This document shows positions 14,970 to 21,182 of a stretch of 21,182 nt of DNA, piece after piece. The DNA lies in the NCBI GenBank assembly GCA_046758905.1, contig JBHIBC010000050.1, positions 1-21,182 of the forward strand, in the 5' to 3' direction. The DNA comes from JBHIBC01 sp046758905 (GTDB taxonomy: Bacteria; Acidobacteriota; Polarisedimenticolia; Gp22-AA2). Below the pieces are notes generated by a model that saw only the letters and a program-made list of their open reading frames with translations, was not told the DNA's origin and did not search any database. Positions within the stretch are counted from its first letter, which is position 1, and each line of letters opens with the position of its first letter. The position numbers were made by a program, and so were the translations under genes.

Positions 14970-14982
14970 CCGCGCGCCGGTC
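14961..14982 (-). terminator. Possible weak intrinsic terminator of thiO
   Basis: On the minus strand, a hairpin with arms GACCG and CGGTC (14968-14982, 5-nt loop) is followed two bases later by TTTT (14961-14964). It lies in the 16-nt gap between the convergent deoxyhypusine-synthase-like and thiO genes and slightly into the former. The stem is only 5 bp and the T-tract short. Confidence 0.3.
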
Positions 14983-14985
14983 CCG

Positions 14986-16152
14986 TCAGGCGCCGCTTGA
15001 GGGATCGGTCCCGCGGCCCTCCGACCCGGTCCTCCCACGCCCTCCCGCGAGCCGCCGTGGGTCGAAGGGCCCGAGGTCGATCTCCTGCGGCTCCTCGCGC
15101 AGCAGAGCGAGCACGATCTGCGCCGTTATCGGGGCCAGCAGGATGCCGTGACGGAGGTGCCCGCAGGCGTAGAGCAGCCCGGGCGCCGACCCCGGGCCGA
15201 TCGCCGGTAGACCGTCGTCGGTCGCGGGCCGGAGCCCGGCCCAGGCGGCCTCGAACGTCGCCGAGCTGAGCGCCGGCATGAGCGACAGCGCCGCTCGGCT
15301 CAGGGTCGCCACTCCCTCCGCGGTGACCCTGGCGTCGAACCCGACGCGCTCCATCGTGCTCCCGGCCAGGATCCGGCCGTCGCCGCGGCGGACGAGGTAG
15401 TGCGAGCCGGTGTAGAGGATGTGGTGCGGCGGCGAGTCCACTGGATCGAGGCAGAGGATCTGCCCGCGCACCGGATGGGTCGAGGGCCCCCGCAGACCGC
15501 CCCCACCGATCGCCCCCGACCAGGCGCCCGCGGCCACCACGACCGTCGCCGCGCCGTAACGCACGCCTCCCGCCTCGACCCCCACCACCCGTCCCCTCTC
15601 CACCGTCAGTCCGGTGGCCGGCTCCCCGGCGTGGACCTGAACCCCGGCGCGCGCGGCGGCGAGGTGCAGCCCGCGCATCAGCAGGGTGCAGTCGAGGCTC
15701 GCGTCGTCGGGATAGAACAGGGCGCCCTCGATCCGATCCGTCAGGCCGGGCTCTAGCCGCCGCGCCTCGGATCCGTTGAGCCGTTCGAACCGCAGGGCCG
15801 CGGCGCGCAGTATGGCGCCGCGCGCCTCGAGCGCTGAGGCCTCCTCGGCGCTTCGGGCCGGCTGGATGGTCCCGCGGCGCGCGAAGCCGGGATCGACGCC
15901 GCTCTCCTCCCGGATCTCCTCGACGAAGCCGCCGTACAGCTCGTAGCTCCTGGCGCCGAGATCCTGCAGCGGGCCGGGGTGCTCGGCCTCGACGTGCGGC
16001 ATCAGCATGCCGGCGGCCGCTCCGCTGGCCTCCCCTCCGGGCCTGCGGGTCTCGAGCAGGCGCGCGGAGAGTCCCGCGCGGGCGGCCTCGCGGGCGATCG
16101 ACAGCCCGATGATCCCGCCGCCGATGACGACGACGTCGGTGTGGGCGGACAT
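14986..16152 (-). CDS. thiO: Glycine oxidase ThiO-like FAD-dependent amine oxidase
   Basis: ThiO oxidises glycine to the imine used for the thiazole ring of thiamine. This 388-residue DAO-family flavoprotein has DVVVIGGGIIGLSIAREAA (6-24) for FAD, ETRRPGGEASGAAAGML with the glycine-rich segment typical of ThiO, HPVRGQILCLD, HYLVRRGDGRILAGSTME, GLRPATDDGLPAIG and CGHLRHGILLAP at the end. GAGGTGA lies 3 nt before ATG 16152. It sits apart from other thiamine genes, so the name rests on similarity to ThiO rather than context; another DAO-type amino acid oxidase remains possible. Thiamine diphosphate is the cofactor of the E1 enzyme encoded upstream. I see no TPP riboswitch; the leader after its promoter is only about 12 nt. 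Confidence 0.85.
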   Translation of the reverse strand: MSAHTDVVVIGGGIIGLSIAREAARAGLSARLLETRRPGGEASGAAAGMLMPHVEAEHPGPLQDLGARSYELYGGFVEEIREESGVDPGFARRGTIQPARSAEEASALEARGAILRAAALRFERLNGSEARRLEPGLTDRIEGALFYPDDASLDCTLLMRGLHLAAARAGVQVHAGEPATGLTVERGRVVGVEAGGVRYGAATVVVAAGAWSGAIGGGGLRGPSTHPVRGQILCLDPVDSPPHHILYTGSHYLVRRGDGRILAGSTMERVGFDARVTAEGVATLSRAALSLMPALSSATFEAAWAGLRPATDDGLPAIGPGSAPGLLYACGHLRHGILLAPITAQIVLALLREEPQEIDLGPFDPRRLAGGRGRTGSEGRGTDPSSGA

Positions 16153-16170
16153 CGTCACCTCGATGCGTCC

Positions 16171-16200
16171 AGTGTAGCCGTCGTCTCCTCCGGGCGTCAA
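16171..16200 (-). promoter_or_regulatory. Promoter of thiO
   Basis: On the minus strand TTGACG (16200-16195) and TACACT (16176-16171) are spaced 18 nt apart. The predicted start near 16164 gives a leader of about 12 nt, just enough for the ribosome binding site. Confidence 0.55.
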
Positions 16201-16246
16201 CGCGCGCGCCGGCCGCGGGCGGGACGGGATCGGCCGGGGCGGGAGT

Positions 16247-16870
16247 TCACTTCCTGGAGCCGCGCCTGAGGATGTGCCGGTCGAGGGGCGCGTTGTGGTT
16301 GATCACCACCCTGAGCACTCGCGCTCCCCGGGCCATGAAGTACGTCGTGACCGAGCCCTCCTCGTTCCTGTATAGGTATCTCTTGAGGGCGTTGGGATCC
16401 TCCCGGACCGACCTCCTCCGCGGCGCGGATCGGCTTCGGCGTCCGCCGCTGATCTCGGCCGGCCCGTAGGTCTCGAGCAGCTCGTTCACGGTCGAGCCCT
16501 TGCCGATCCCCTCCCGGGTCCGGAAGCCGCTCTCCGCGGCGCCCTGGTAGGTCCCGTCGAAGTTGAACCCGACCGAGGCCACCCTCATGGCGTCGGGCGG
16601 CCGTCCCACCACGTAGCAGGAGATCCCGGCCTGGGCGATCTTGACCACGAGGGCGTCCTCCTGCCCCGCGAAGGGCGTGACCTCGGCCGACGGGAACCGC
16701 TTCCTGAGCTCATCGAGGCTCTGGCCGATGTAGGCGACCCCGGGGATCCCCACGTGCAGCTCGATGGCGGCGCCGGGGTCCTCCGGCGCAGGCGGGTCCG
16801 GAGGGACGCGCGCGCTCGTCGCGGCGACGGCGCCGGACAGGACGAGGAGGCTCGCACGCATCCATCTCAT
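16247..16870 (-). CDS. Secreted protein of unknown function
   Basis: The 207-residue product opens with MRWMRASLLVLSGAVAATSA, a Sec signal peptide (basic start, hydrophobic core, ATSA before the likely cut), followed by a Pro-rich linker. The mature part has two segments of similar shape: IGQSLDELRKRFPSAEVTPF and, later, GIGKGSTVNELLETYGPAEI. Both look like the short alpha/beta units of SmpA/PepSY-like periplasmic proteins. A basic insert (GGRRSRSAPRRRS) and a C-terminal YLYRNEEGSVTTYFMARGARVLRVVINH strand region follow. I recognise no enzyme motif. ATG 16870 or ATG 16861 (three codons later) may start it. A TAGAAT box (16886-16881) lies close upstream and would favour a very short leader. 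thiO follows 94 nt downstream with its own promoter. Confidence 0.7.
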   Translation of the reverse strand: MRWMRASLLVLSGAVAATSARVPPDPPAPEDPGAAIELHVGIPGVAYIGQSLDELRKRFPSAEVTPFAGQEDALVVKIAQAGISCYVVGRPPDAMRVASVGFNFDGTYQGAAESGFRTREGIGKGSTVNELLETYGPAEISGGRRSRSAPRRRSVREDPNALKRYLYRNEEGSVTTYFMARGARVLRVVINHNAPLDRHILRRGSRK

Positions 16871-16880
16871 GTGACGCTTG

Positions 16881-16886
16881 ATTCTA
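16881..16886 (-). promoter_or_regulatory. -10-like box for the secreted protein
   Basis: The minus strand reads TAGAAT 10 nt before ATG 16870. No convincing -35 is seen at 16-18 nt. It mirrors an identical TAGAAT on the plus strand at 16941 in the same 95-nt divergent spacer. Confidence 0.3.
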
Positions 16887-16940
16887 CCACCTCCGCCTCG
16901 CCCGTCGCGGCGGCGCTTCTACCGCGTCGGCTGCTCGGGG

Positions 16941-16946
16941 TAGAAT
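16941..16946 (+). promoter_or_regulatory. -10 box for the NUDIX operon
   Basis: TAGAAT lies 19 nt before the NUDIX ATG at 16966 and would give a leader of roughly 13 nt. The -35 region (about 16918-16923) has no good match. Confidence 0.35.
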
Positions 16947-16965
16947 CCCCCGACTCGGGATCACC

Positions 16966-17502
16966 ATGGGCGCTCCGCTCCACCACGACGACGGGACGGC
17001 GATCTACCGGCACTGTCCGGCCTGCGGCGGCCGGCTCGCGGAGCGCGTGCTGGTCCGACACGAGCCGGCGAGGCTCGTGTGCGTCGAGTGCGGGTTCGTC
17101 CTCTACCTGGACCCGAAGGTCGCGGTCGGGGCCATCTGCACCGGCCCCGGCGGGATCGTGCTGCTCCGGCGCGCCATCGAGCCGGGCACGGGGAAGTGGG
17201 TCTTCCCCGGGGGCTACGTCGATCGGGGCGAGACCCCGGCCGCCGCGGCCAAAAGGGAGGCCCGCGAGGAGATCGGCGCCGAGGTCCGGATCGGCGCGCT
17301 GCTCAACGTCTACGCGTACGAGGGGAGCCCGGTCGTGGTGATCGTCTACGAGGCGGAGATCGTCGGGGGCGACCTGCGGTGCGGCGACGAGGCGCTGGAG
17401 GTGAGGTCCTTCGCGCCGGGCGAGATCCCGTGGGGGCAGCTGGCCTTCCGCAGCACGCGGGAGGCCCTGCACGATTTCCTGGAAGGCCGGGCGGGGGGCT
17501 GA
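16966..17502 (+). CDS. NUDIX hydrolase with N-terminal zinc ribbon
   Basis: NUDIX enzymes hydrolyse nucleoside diphosphates linked to another group. This 178-residue protein has a zinc ribbon with C17, C20, C39 and C42 (CPACGG and CVECGF), as in NADH pyrophosphatase NudC and related proteins. The NUDIX box is complete from G83: GYVDRGETPAAAAKREAREE, with E89, R97, E98, E101 and E102. It is much shorter than NudC and lacks the SQPWPFPS motif of NAD pyrophosphatases, so the substrate is not assigned. ADP-ribose or another nucleotide sugar is possible. It is the first gene of a closely packed plus-strand group; the SDR gene begins 2 nt after its stop. Confidence 0.92.
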   Translation: MGAPLHHDDGTAIYRHCPACGGRLAERVLVRHEPARLVCVECGFVLYLDPKVAVGAICTGPGGIVLLRRAIEPGTGKWVFPGGYVDRGETPAAAAKREAREEIGAEVRIGALLNVYAYEGSPVVVIVYEAEIVGGDLRCGDEALEVRSFAPGEIPWGQLAFRSTREALHDFLEGRAGG

Positions 17503-17504
17503 GG

Positions 17505-18299
17505 ATGCTGCTCCGGGGCAGGGTCGCGGTGGTGACCGGCGGCGGCCGCGGCATCGGACGGGCGATCGCCGAGGCCTTTCACGGGCAGGGGGCGCGGGTG
17601 GCCATCGCCTCGCGCGGCGAGGAGGCGCTCCGGGAGGCGGCGCGCGCGCTGGGCGGCCGCGGCGTCCTCCCGCTGCACTGCGACGTGACGATCCGTGACG
17701 AGGTCGAGGCGATGATCGGCGAGGTCGCCGAGACCTGGGACCGGATCGACATCCTGGTGAACAACGCCGGCGCCTCGGGCGTGACGCCGATCGCGCCGGG
17801 GGGCGATCCCCTCGCGGAGCACCGGGCCGACGGCCGGTGGCATCGCATCCTGTCCACGAACCTGACGGGGACCTACTACACCACCCGCGCTGCGGTGCGC
17901 CACATGCCCGAGGGCGGGCGGGGACGGGTGCTGAACCTCTCATCGGTCCTCGGCAAGTTCGGGGTCCCCGGATACGCCGCCTACTGCGCGAGCAAGGCGG
18001 GGGTGATCGGCTTCACCAGAGCGCTGGCGCTGGAGCTGGCGCCGAGGAGGATCACCGTCAACGCCCTGTGCCCCGGGTGGGTCGACACCGACATGGCCCG
18101 ACAGGGGATCGAGGAGAGCGCCATCCTGCAGGGCGTCCCGGCCCGGCGGTTCCGCAGGGAGGCCGAGCGCCGCGTTCCTCTGGGTCGATTCATCGAGCCG
18201 TCGGAGGTCGCCCGGCTGGCGCTCTTCCTGGCCTCCGATTCGGGCGCCGGGATCACCGGCCAGGCCATCAACATCGACGGCGGGGCGGCGATGTGGTGA
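17505..18299 (+). CDS. Short-chain dehydrogenase/reductase (SDR)
   Basis: This is a classical SDR of 264 residues using NAD(P)H on a hydroxyl or keto substrate. It shows TGGGRGIG (11-18) for the dinucleotide, CDV (59-61), NNAG (86-89), catalytic serine in NLSSVLG (146-147), YCASK with Y160 and K164, and PGWVDTDM after it. The end, GQAINIDGGAAMW, is the common SDR C-terminus. An insert of about 15 residues (GGDPLAEHRADGRWH) after NNAGASG lengthens the loop before the NxTG motif. GAGG overlaps the NUDIX stop and serves ATG 17505. Coupling to a thioesterase suggests acyl-CoA or acyl-ACP substrates, for instance a 3-oxoacyl or 3-hydroxyacyl group, but this is inference. Confidence 0.93.
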   Translation: MLLRGRVAVVTGGGRGIGRAIAEAFHGQGARVAIASRGEEALREAARALGGRGVLPLHCDVTIRDEVEAMIGEVAETWDRIDILVNNAGASGVTPIAPGGDPLAEHRADGRWHRILSTNLTGTYYTTRAAVRHMPEGGRGRVLNLSSVLGKFGVPGYAAYCASKAGVIGFTRALALELAPRRITVNALCPGWVDTDMARQGIEESAILQGVPARRFRREAERRVPLGRFIEPSEVARLALFLASDSGAGITGQAINIDGGAAMW

Positions 18300-18730
18300 G
18301 CCGCGCGGCGCCGCCCGAGGGGTTCCGGCTCGCGGTCCCCATCGAGGTGCGCTTCAAGGACATCGATGCGATGGGGCACGTCAACAACGCGGTTTACTTC
18401 ACCTACTTCGAGAACGCCCGGATCGCCTACTGGAGAGCGTTGGGGCTCGACCGGCCGCGCAGCGGGGCGACCTACGTCGTGGCCCGTGCCGAGTGCGACT
18501 TCAGGAGCCCGGCGACGATGGAGGACGATCTCACGTGCCACGTCCGGGTCAGCTCGTTCGGGCGCACATCTTTTAGGTTCGAATACCTGCTGCGCGACGA
18601 GAGATCGGGCCGCGTCGTCGCCCGCGGGAGCACGGTGCAGGCGATGTTCGACCACGACAGGGGCGAGGTCCGCCCGGTGGAGGAGTCGCTCAGGGACGCG
18701 ATCCGCCGCTTCGAGGGCCGCCCGATCTAG
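18296..18730 (+). CDS. Hot-dog acyl-CoA thioesterase (4HBT/YbgC-FadM type)
   Basis: The 144-residue product belongs to the 4-hydroxybenzoyl-CoA thioesterase family, which hydrolyses acyl-CoA thioesters. The signature VRFKDIDAMGHVNNAVYFTY includes the catalytic aspartate, followed by the ENARIAYWRALGL helix. The sheet ends in VVARGSTVQAMFDHDRG. The start is GTG 18296, which overlaps the SDR stop as GTGA; GTG 18293 just before is also in frame. The overlap implies coupled translation with the SDR. Chain-length preference cannot be read from the sequence. Confidence 0.9.
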   Translation: MSRAAPPEGFRLAVPIEVRFKDIDAMGHVNNAVYFTYFENARIAYWRALGLDRPRSGATYVVARAECDFRSPATMEDDLTCHVRVSSFGRTSFRFEYLLRDERSGRVVARGSTVQAMFDHDRGEVRPVEESLRDAIRRFEGRPI

Positions 18731-18787
18731 GCGGCCCCCGCCACGCCGGTCTCGAAGGATGAACGCCGGCCCGGCAGGGAGTTCGTG

Positions 18788-19615
18788 ATGGAGGGGAACG
18801 AGGAACGCCTGCGCGTCGGCGCTTCGAGCTGGAGCGCCCCGTCCTGGGAGGGGGCTTTCTACCCCCCGGGCATGCGCCCGGCCGAGTACCTGGCGTACTA
18901 CGCGTCGCGCTTCGACACGGTGGAGATCGACGCGACCTTCTACCGGATCCCCAGCCAGAGGATGGTGGACGGGTGGAGGGAGCGCACCCCGCCCGGCTTC
19001 CTGTTCGCGGCCAAGGTGCCGCAGGCGATCACCCACGAGAAGGTCCTGGAGGGATGCGCCGGCGAGTTCGGCGCCTTCCTGCGGGTGATGGATCGCCTGG
19101 GCGACAGGCTGGGGCCGCTGCTGTTTCAGTTCCGCTACTTCAGGAGATCCGAGTTCCCGGACCCTCGCCCGTTCATCGAGCGCCTGGAACGGTTCCTGCC
19201 CGCCCTGCCGCGGGGGCGCCGGTTCGCCGTCGAGGTGCGCAACAAGGCCTTCGTGGTCCCGCGGCTCCTCGACCTGCTGCGCGGGCACCGCGTCGCGCTC
19301 GCCCTGATCGACCATCCCTGGTTCCACAGGATCGACCGTCTCATGAGACGGCCGGACATCCTGACGGCCGATTTCGCGTACATCCGCTGGCTGGGGGACC
19401 GGCACGCCATCGAGAGGCGGACCGGAGCCTGGAACCGGCTGGTGGTCGACCGCGGGCGCGAGATGTCGGAGTGGATCCCGGCGGTGCGGGCCATGCTCGA
19501 CCGCGACCGGACCGTCTACGGGTACTTCAACAACCACTACGCCGGCTACGCGATCGGCTCGATCGGGCTGTTCCGCGAGCAGTGGGCGCGCGCGCGCCGG
19601 GCGGCCTCCCCCTAG
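18788..19615 (+). CDS. DUF72 family protein
   Basis: DUF72 proteins are TIM-barrel-like proteins with no established reaction. The 275 residues show the family pattern: RVGASSWSAPSWEGAFYPPG (9-28), FDTVEIDATFYRIPS (43-57), FLFAAKVPQAITHEK, a conserved LLFQFRYF strand, FAVEVRNKAF, DFAYIRWLGD, and GYFNNHYAGYA near the end. CAGGGAG lies about 7 nt before ATG 18788. It follows the thioesterase by 57 nt and may belong to the same operon. Its TAG stop is part of a CTAG that also supplies the stop of the convergent peroxiredoxin gene. Confidence 0.92.
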   Translation: MEGNEERLRVGASSWSAPSWEGAFYPPGMRPAEYLAYYASRFDTVEIDATFYRIPSQRMVDGWRERTPPGFLFAAKVPQAITHEKVLEGCAGEFGAFLRVMDRLGDRLGPLLFQFRYFRRSEFPDPRPFIERLERFLPALPRGRRFAVEVRNKAFVVPRLLDLLRGHRVALALIDHPWFHRIDRLMRRPDILTADFAYIRWLGDRHAIERRTGAWNRLVVDRGREMSEWIPAVRAMLDRDRTVYGYFNNHYAGYAIGSIGLFREQWARARRAASP

Positions 19616-20307
19616 ATGGATCTCTTCATCAGGTAGAAGTCGAGCTTCTTGAAGCTCGACTTGAGCCTCTCCTCCACCTCCTGCTCCGACTTGGGCGGTG
19701 GGACGATGACCTCCTGGCCGGGGGTCCAGTTGACCGGGCAAGCGACCCCGTGCCGGTCGGCCGTCTGCAGCGCCTCGAGGAGCCGGATCACCTCGTCCAC
19801 GCTCCGGCCCACGTTGAGCGGGTAATAGATCAGAGCGCGCACCACGCGCTTCGGGTCGATCACGAACACCGCCCGGACCGTCGCGGTCAACGACGCGCCC
19901 GGGTGGAGCATGCCGTACTTCGCCGCCACCGCGCCGTTGTTGTCGGCGATGATCGGGTAGGGGATGGTCACGTCGAAGATCTGCTTGAGGTTCTGCCTCC
20001 AGGCCAGGTGGCTGTGGATCGAGTCGATGGAGATCCCGATCAGCTTTGTGTCGCGCTTGTCGAACTCGTCGATACGGCGCGCGAACTCGGTCAGCTCCGT
20101 GGAGCACACCGGGGTGAAATCGGCCGGATGGCTGAACAGGATCACCCACTTCCCGCCCTGCCACTTGGAGAAGGTGATCTCCCCCTGCGTCGTCACGGCC
20201 GTGAAGTCGGGCGCGCTGTCGCCGATCCTTGGGATCGAGCCGGCCGATGGGGTGGGGGTCGCGGCGGACGCGCCTGGACTGGTCGTTATGGTGGCCTCGG
20301 GACTCAT
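19612..20307 (-). CDS. Peroxiredoxin, Prx6/1-Cys type
   Basis: Peroxiredoxins reduce hydrogen peroxide and organic peroxides through a peroxidatic cysteine. In this 231-residue protein C68 lies in SHPADFTPVCSTEL (59-72), and the Prx6-type C-terminal domain reads HGVACPVNWTPGQEVIVPP (C190). LIGISIDSIHSHLAW and PYPIIADNNGAVAAKYGML are further family segments. The N-terminus has an extension of about 25 residues rich in Ala, Thr and Pro that precedes the usual IGDSAPDF start. It lacks a hydrophobic core and so is not a signal peptide. ATG 20307 is well supported by GAGGGAGG about 6 nt upstream. A near-consensus promoter lies about 100 nt upstream. Confidence 0.95.
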   Translation of the reverse strand: MSPEATITTSPGASAATPTPSAGSIPRIGDSAPDFTAVTTQGEITFSKWQGGKWVILFSHPADFTPVCSTELTEFARRIDEFDKRDTKLIGISIDSIHSHLAWRQNLKQIFDVTIPYPIIADNNGAVAAKYGMLHPGASLTATVRAVFVIDPKRVVRALIYYPLNVGRSVDEVIRLLEALQTADRHGVACPVNWTPGQEVIVPPPKSEQEVEERLKSSFKKLDFYLMKRSI

Positions 20308-20391
20308 GCTGGGCCTCCCTCGAACGTGATGATTGAGTCGGTACGGCGGCTGCTGGCGCCGCCGCACCGGCGCGGTTCTGGTTGTCTCGCT

Positions 20392-20403
20392 CCTGAGTTC
20401 AGG
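20392..20403 (-). promoter_or_regulatory. Candidate operator at the peroxiredoxin transcription start
   Basis: CCTGA-GT-TCAGG is a perfect 5-2-5 inverted repeat covering the predicted +1 (about 20400) of the peroxiredoxin promoter. The position suits a repressor site. It does not match the OxyR or PerR consensus I know. Binding is inferred. Confidence 0.4.
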
Positions 20404-20406
20404 GGA

Positions 20407-20435
20407 AGTCTATCCGAGGGGTGGGGCGTCGTCAA
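20407..20435 (-). promoter_or_regulatory. Sigma-70 promoter of the peroxiredoxin gene
   Basis: On the minus strand TTGACG (20435-20430) and TAGACT (20412-20407) are separated by 17 nt. Transcription should begin near 20400, leaving a leader of about 93 nt that contains a GC hairpin (CGGCGGC at 20344-20350 with GCCGCCG at 20358-20364). Confidence 0.72.
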
Positions 20436-20475
20436 GGAACGGCCCGGCAGGCGTCCCCGGCCGCCGCAGGGAGGC

Positions 20476-20982
20476 TCAGCGCGCCGGAGCGGTTCGGGAC
20501 CTGCCGCCGCGGGCTCGGGGCCGGCGCGCGGGCCGCACCCGCTCGATGCGCCGGGATAGAGCCACGATCCCGGCCACCGCCACCTCCCGGTCCTGGTGCA
20601 CGGTCCCGCCGCTGCAGCCCACGCCGCCGAGAACGTGCCCGTCGACCGAGATCGGCAGGCCCCCGCCGACGATCATGAACCGCCCGTTGTTGCTCATGTG
20701 GATCCCGTAGGCCGGCCTGCCGGGCCCGGCGATCGCCGCGTACTCGTGCGTCGCCCGCCGGGCACAGGCGGCCGTCCAGGCCTTGGAGATCGCGATATCG
20801 ATGCTGCTCAGCTTGGCGCCGTCCATGCGGTTGAACACGATCAGGTGCCCGCCGTCGTCGACGACCGCGATGTCCATCGGCACCCCAAGCGCGACGGCGC
20901 GCCGCGCCGACGCGGCCATGATGAGCCGCGCCCCGTCGAGAGTCAGGCGCGGCGCCCTTGTGGTGATCAGCTCCTTGTTCAA
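20476..20982 (-). CDS. GlcG/HbpS family protein (DUF336)
   Basis: This family includes HbpS, a haem-binding sensor partner in Streptomyces, and GlcG, of unsettled role. The 168 residues show LTLDGARLIMAASARRAVAL, the signature DIAVVDDGGHLIVFNRMDGA, IAISKAWTAA, and GGGLPISVDGHVLGGVGCSG, all typical. There is no signal peptide from this start, so it is probably cytoplasmic. The last 25 residues are very rich in Arg and Ala, which is unusual for the family. The start is uncertain: TTG 20982 follows GGGGGGAAA and places the conserved domain at the normal distance, while GTG 21033 adds 17 residues without a ribosome binding site. The peroxiredoxin gene lies downstream on the same strand but has its own promoter. 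Confidence 0.85.
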   Translation of the reverse strand: MNKELITTRAPRLTLDGARLIMAASARRAVALGVPMDIAVVDDGGHLIVFNRMDGAKLSSIDIAISKAWTAACARRATHEYAAIAGPGRPAYGIHMSNNGRFMIVGGGLPISVDGHVLGGVGCSGGTVHQDREVAVAGIVALSRRIERVRPARRPRARGGRSRTAPAR

Positions 20983-21082
20983 TGGTTTCCCCCCACGCGG
21001 GTCGCCGGCTGGGACAGCGCCGGCCGGCGACACCCATCAACGATTCCGGCGCTGCGGATCGCACCTCTGGAGGTAAATTAAT

Positions 21083-21182
21083 CAATTTGCGCGCTGCTTG
21101 GCATCGGGTATCGACCCTAACCCGATAGGAAAATGCCCGACGAGCGTGCGGATGGGGGATATCGGGTCAGGGAGGGGTGAAG
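21083..21182. other. Non-coding edge with repeated ATCGGGT
   Basis: This stretch has an AT-rich patch just before it (21073-21089). ATCGGGT occurs at 21103-21109 and 21161-21167, and inverted as ACCCGAT at 21120-21126, forming a 10-nt-loop hairpin with the first copy. A 15-codon frame (21133-21180) with a weak AGGA upstream is too short to call. The stretch may be the promoter region of a gene beyond the window. Confidence 0.4.

Noticed and set aside
16153..16246. TPP riboswitch ahead of thiO
   Set aside because: The promoter at 16171-16200 leaves a leader of about 12 nt and no CUGAGA or THI-box sequence is visible.
17981..20164. Long minus-strand frames (for example 6277-8016, 8246-10180 and 17981-20164) as novel proteins
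   Set aside because: Each is opposite well-recognised genes, has no family motifs and shows biased composition. They are shadows of third-position GC bias.
21133..21180. Fifteen-codon frame with ATG and a nearby AGGA
   Set aside because: It is too short, has only a weak ribosome binding site and carries no recognisable motif.
1..21182. CRISPR array, insertion sequence, integrase, prophage or tRNA gene
   Set aside because: No regularly spaced repeats, transposase or integrase motifs, terminal inverted repeats or tRNA-like cloverleaf were found on either strand. The gene content is metabolic throughout.

Overview
This is a GC-rich (about 70% by eye) bacterial chromosomal window with tightly packed genes. 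Several junctions are 4-nt start/stop overlaps, and starts are often GTG, with one probable TTG. I see no mobile element, phage gene, CRISPR array, tRNA or rRNA. A ThyX-like double-length protein, a tandem-E1-alpha 2-oxoacid dehydrogenase operon, a deoxyhypusine-synthase-like protein and a DUF72 protein suggest a soil or sediment lineage such as Acidobacteriota or a related high-GC phylum. That placement is an inference and weak. Nearly all genes belong to recognisable families, so the window looks like core metabolism.

Region 1 (1-2280, minus strand): the 5' two thirds of trmB (tRNA m7G46 methyltransferase, cut by the window edge), preceded by a 537-residue ThyX-like protein. The latter has two ThyX-like halves and a four-cysteine C-terminus. 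A class V PLP aminotransferase (2278-3429) runs divergently on the plus strand.

Region 2 (3452-11274, plus strand): one probable operon behind a near-consensus sigma-70 promoter (TTGACC, 17 nt, extended TATAAT). The order is lpd (E3), E1 alpha copy 1, E1 alpha copy 2, E1 beta, E2, lipB, lipA. It encodes a complete lipoate-dependent 2-oxoacid dehydrogenase complex together with the two enzymes that attach octanoate and convert it to lipoate. The substrate (pyruvate or a branched-chain 2-oxoacid) cannot be fixed from sequence alone.

Region 3 (11271-13686, plus): an Rrf2/IscR-like regulator, a cysteine desulfurase and an A-type Fe-S carrier in overlapping frames, then a small TPR-like protein. 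The -35 box of this operon lies on the lipA stop codon, so Fe-S supply sits directly behind the Fe-S enzyme LipA. No IscU scaffold gene is present in the window.

Region 4 (13748-16870): a deoxyhypusine-synthase-family protein with its own promoter (plus), convergent with a ThiO-like glycine oxidase (minus). A secreted protein of unknown function (minus) follows.

Region 5 (16941-19615, plus): a zinc-ribbon NUDIX hydrolase, a short-chain dehydrogenase, a hot-dog thioesterase and a DUF72 protein, closely spaced or overlapping.

Region 6 (19612-21182): a Prx6-type peroxiredoxin (minus) whose stop codon shares a CTAG with the DUF72 stop, then a GlcG/HbpS-family protein (minus). The last ~100 bases are non-coding, with an AT-rich patch and three copies of the 7-mer ATCGGGT.
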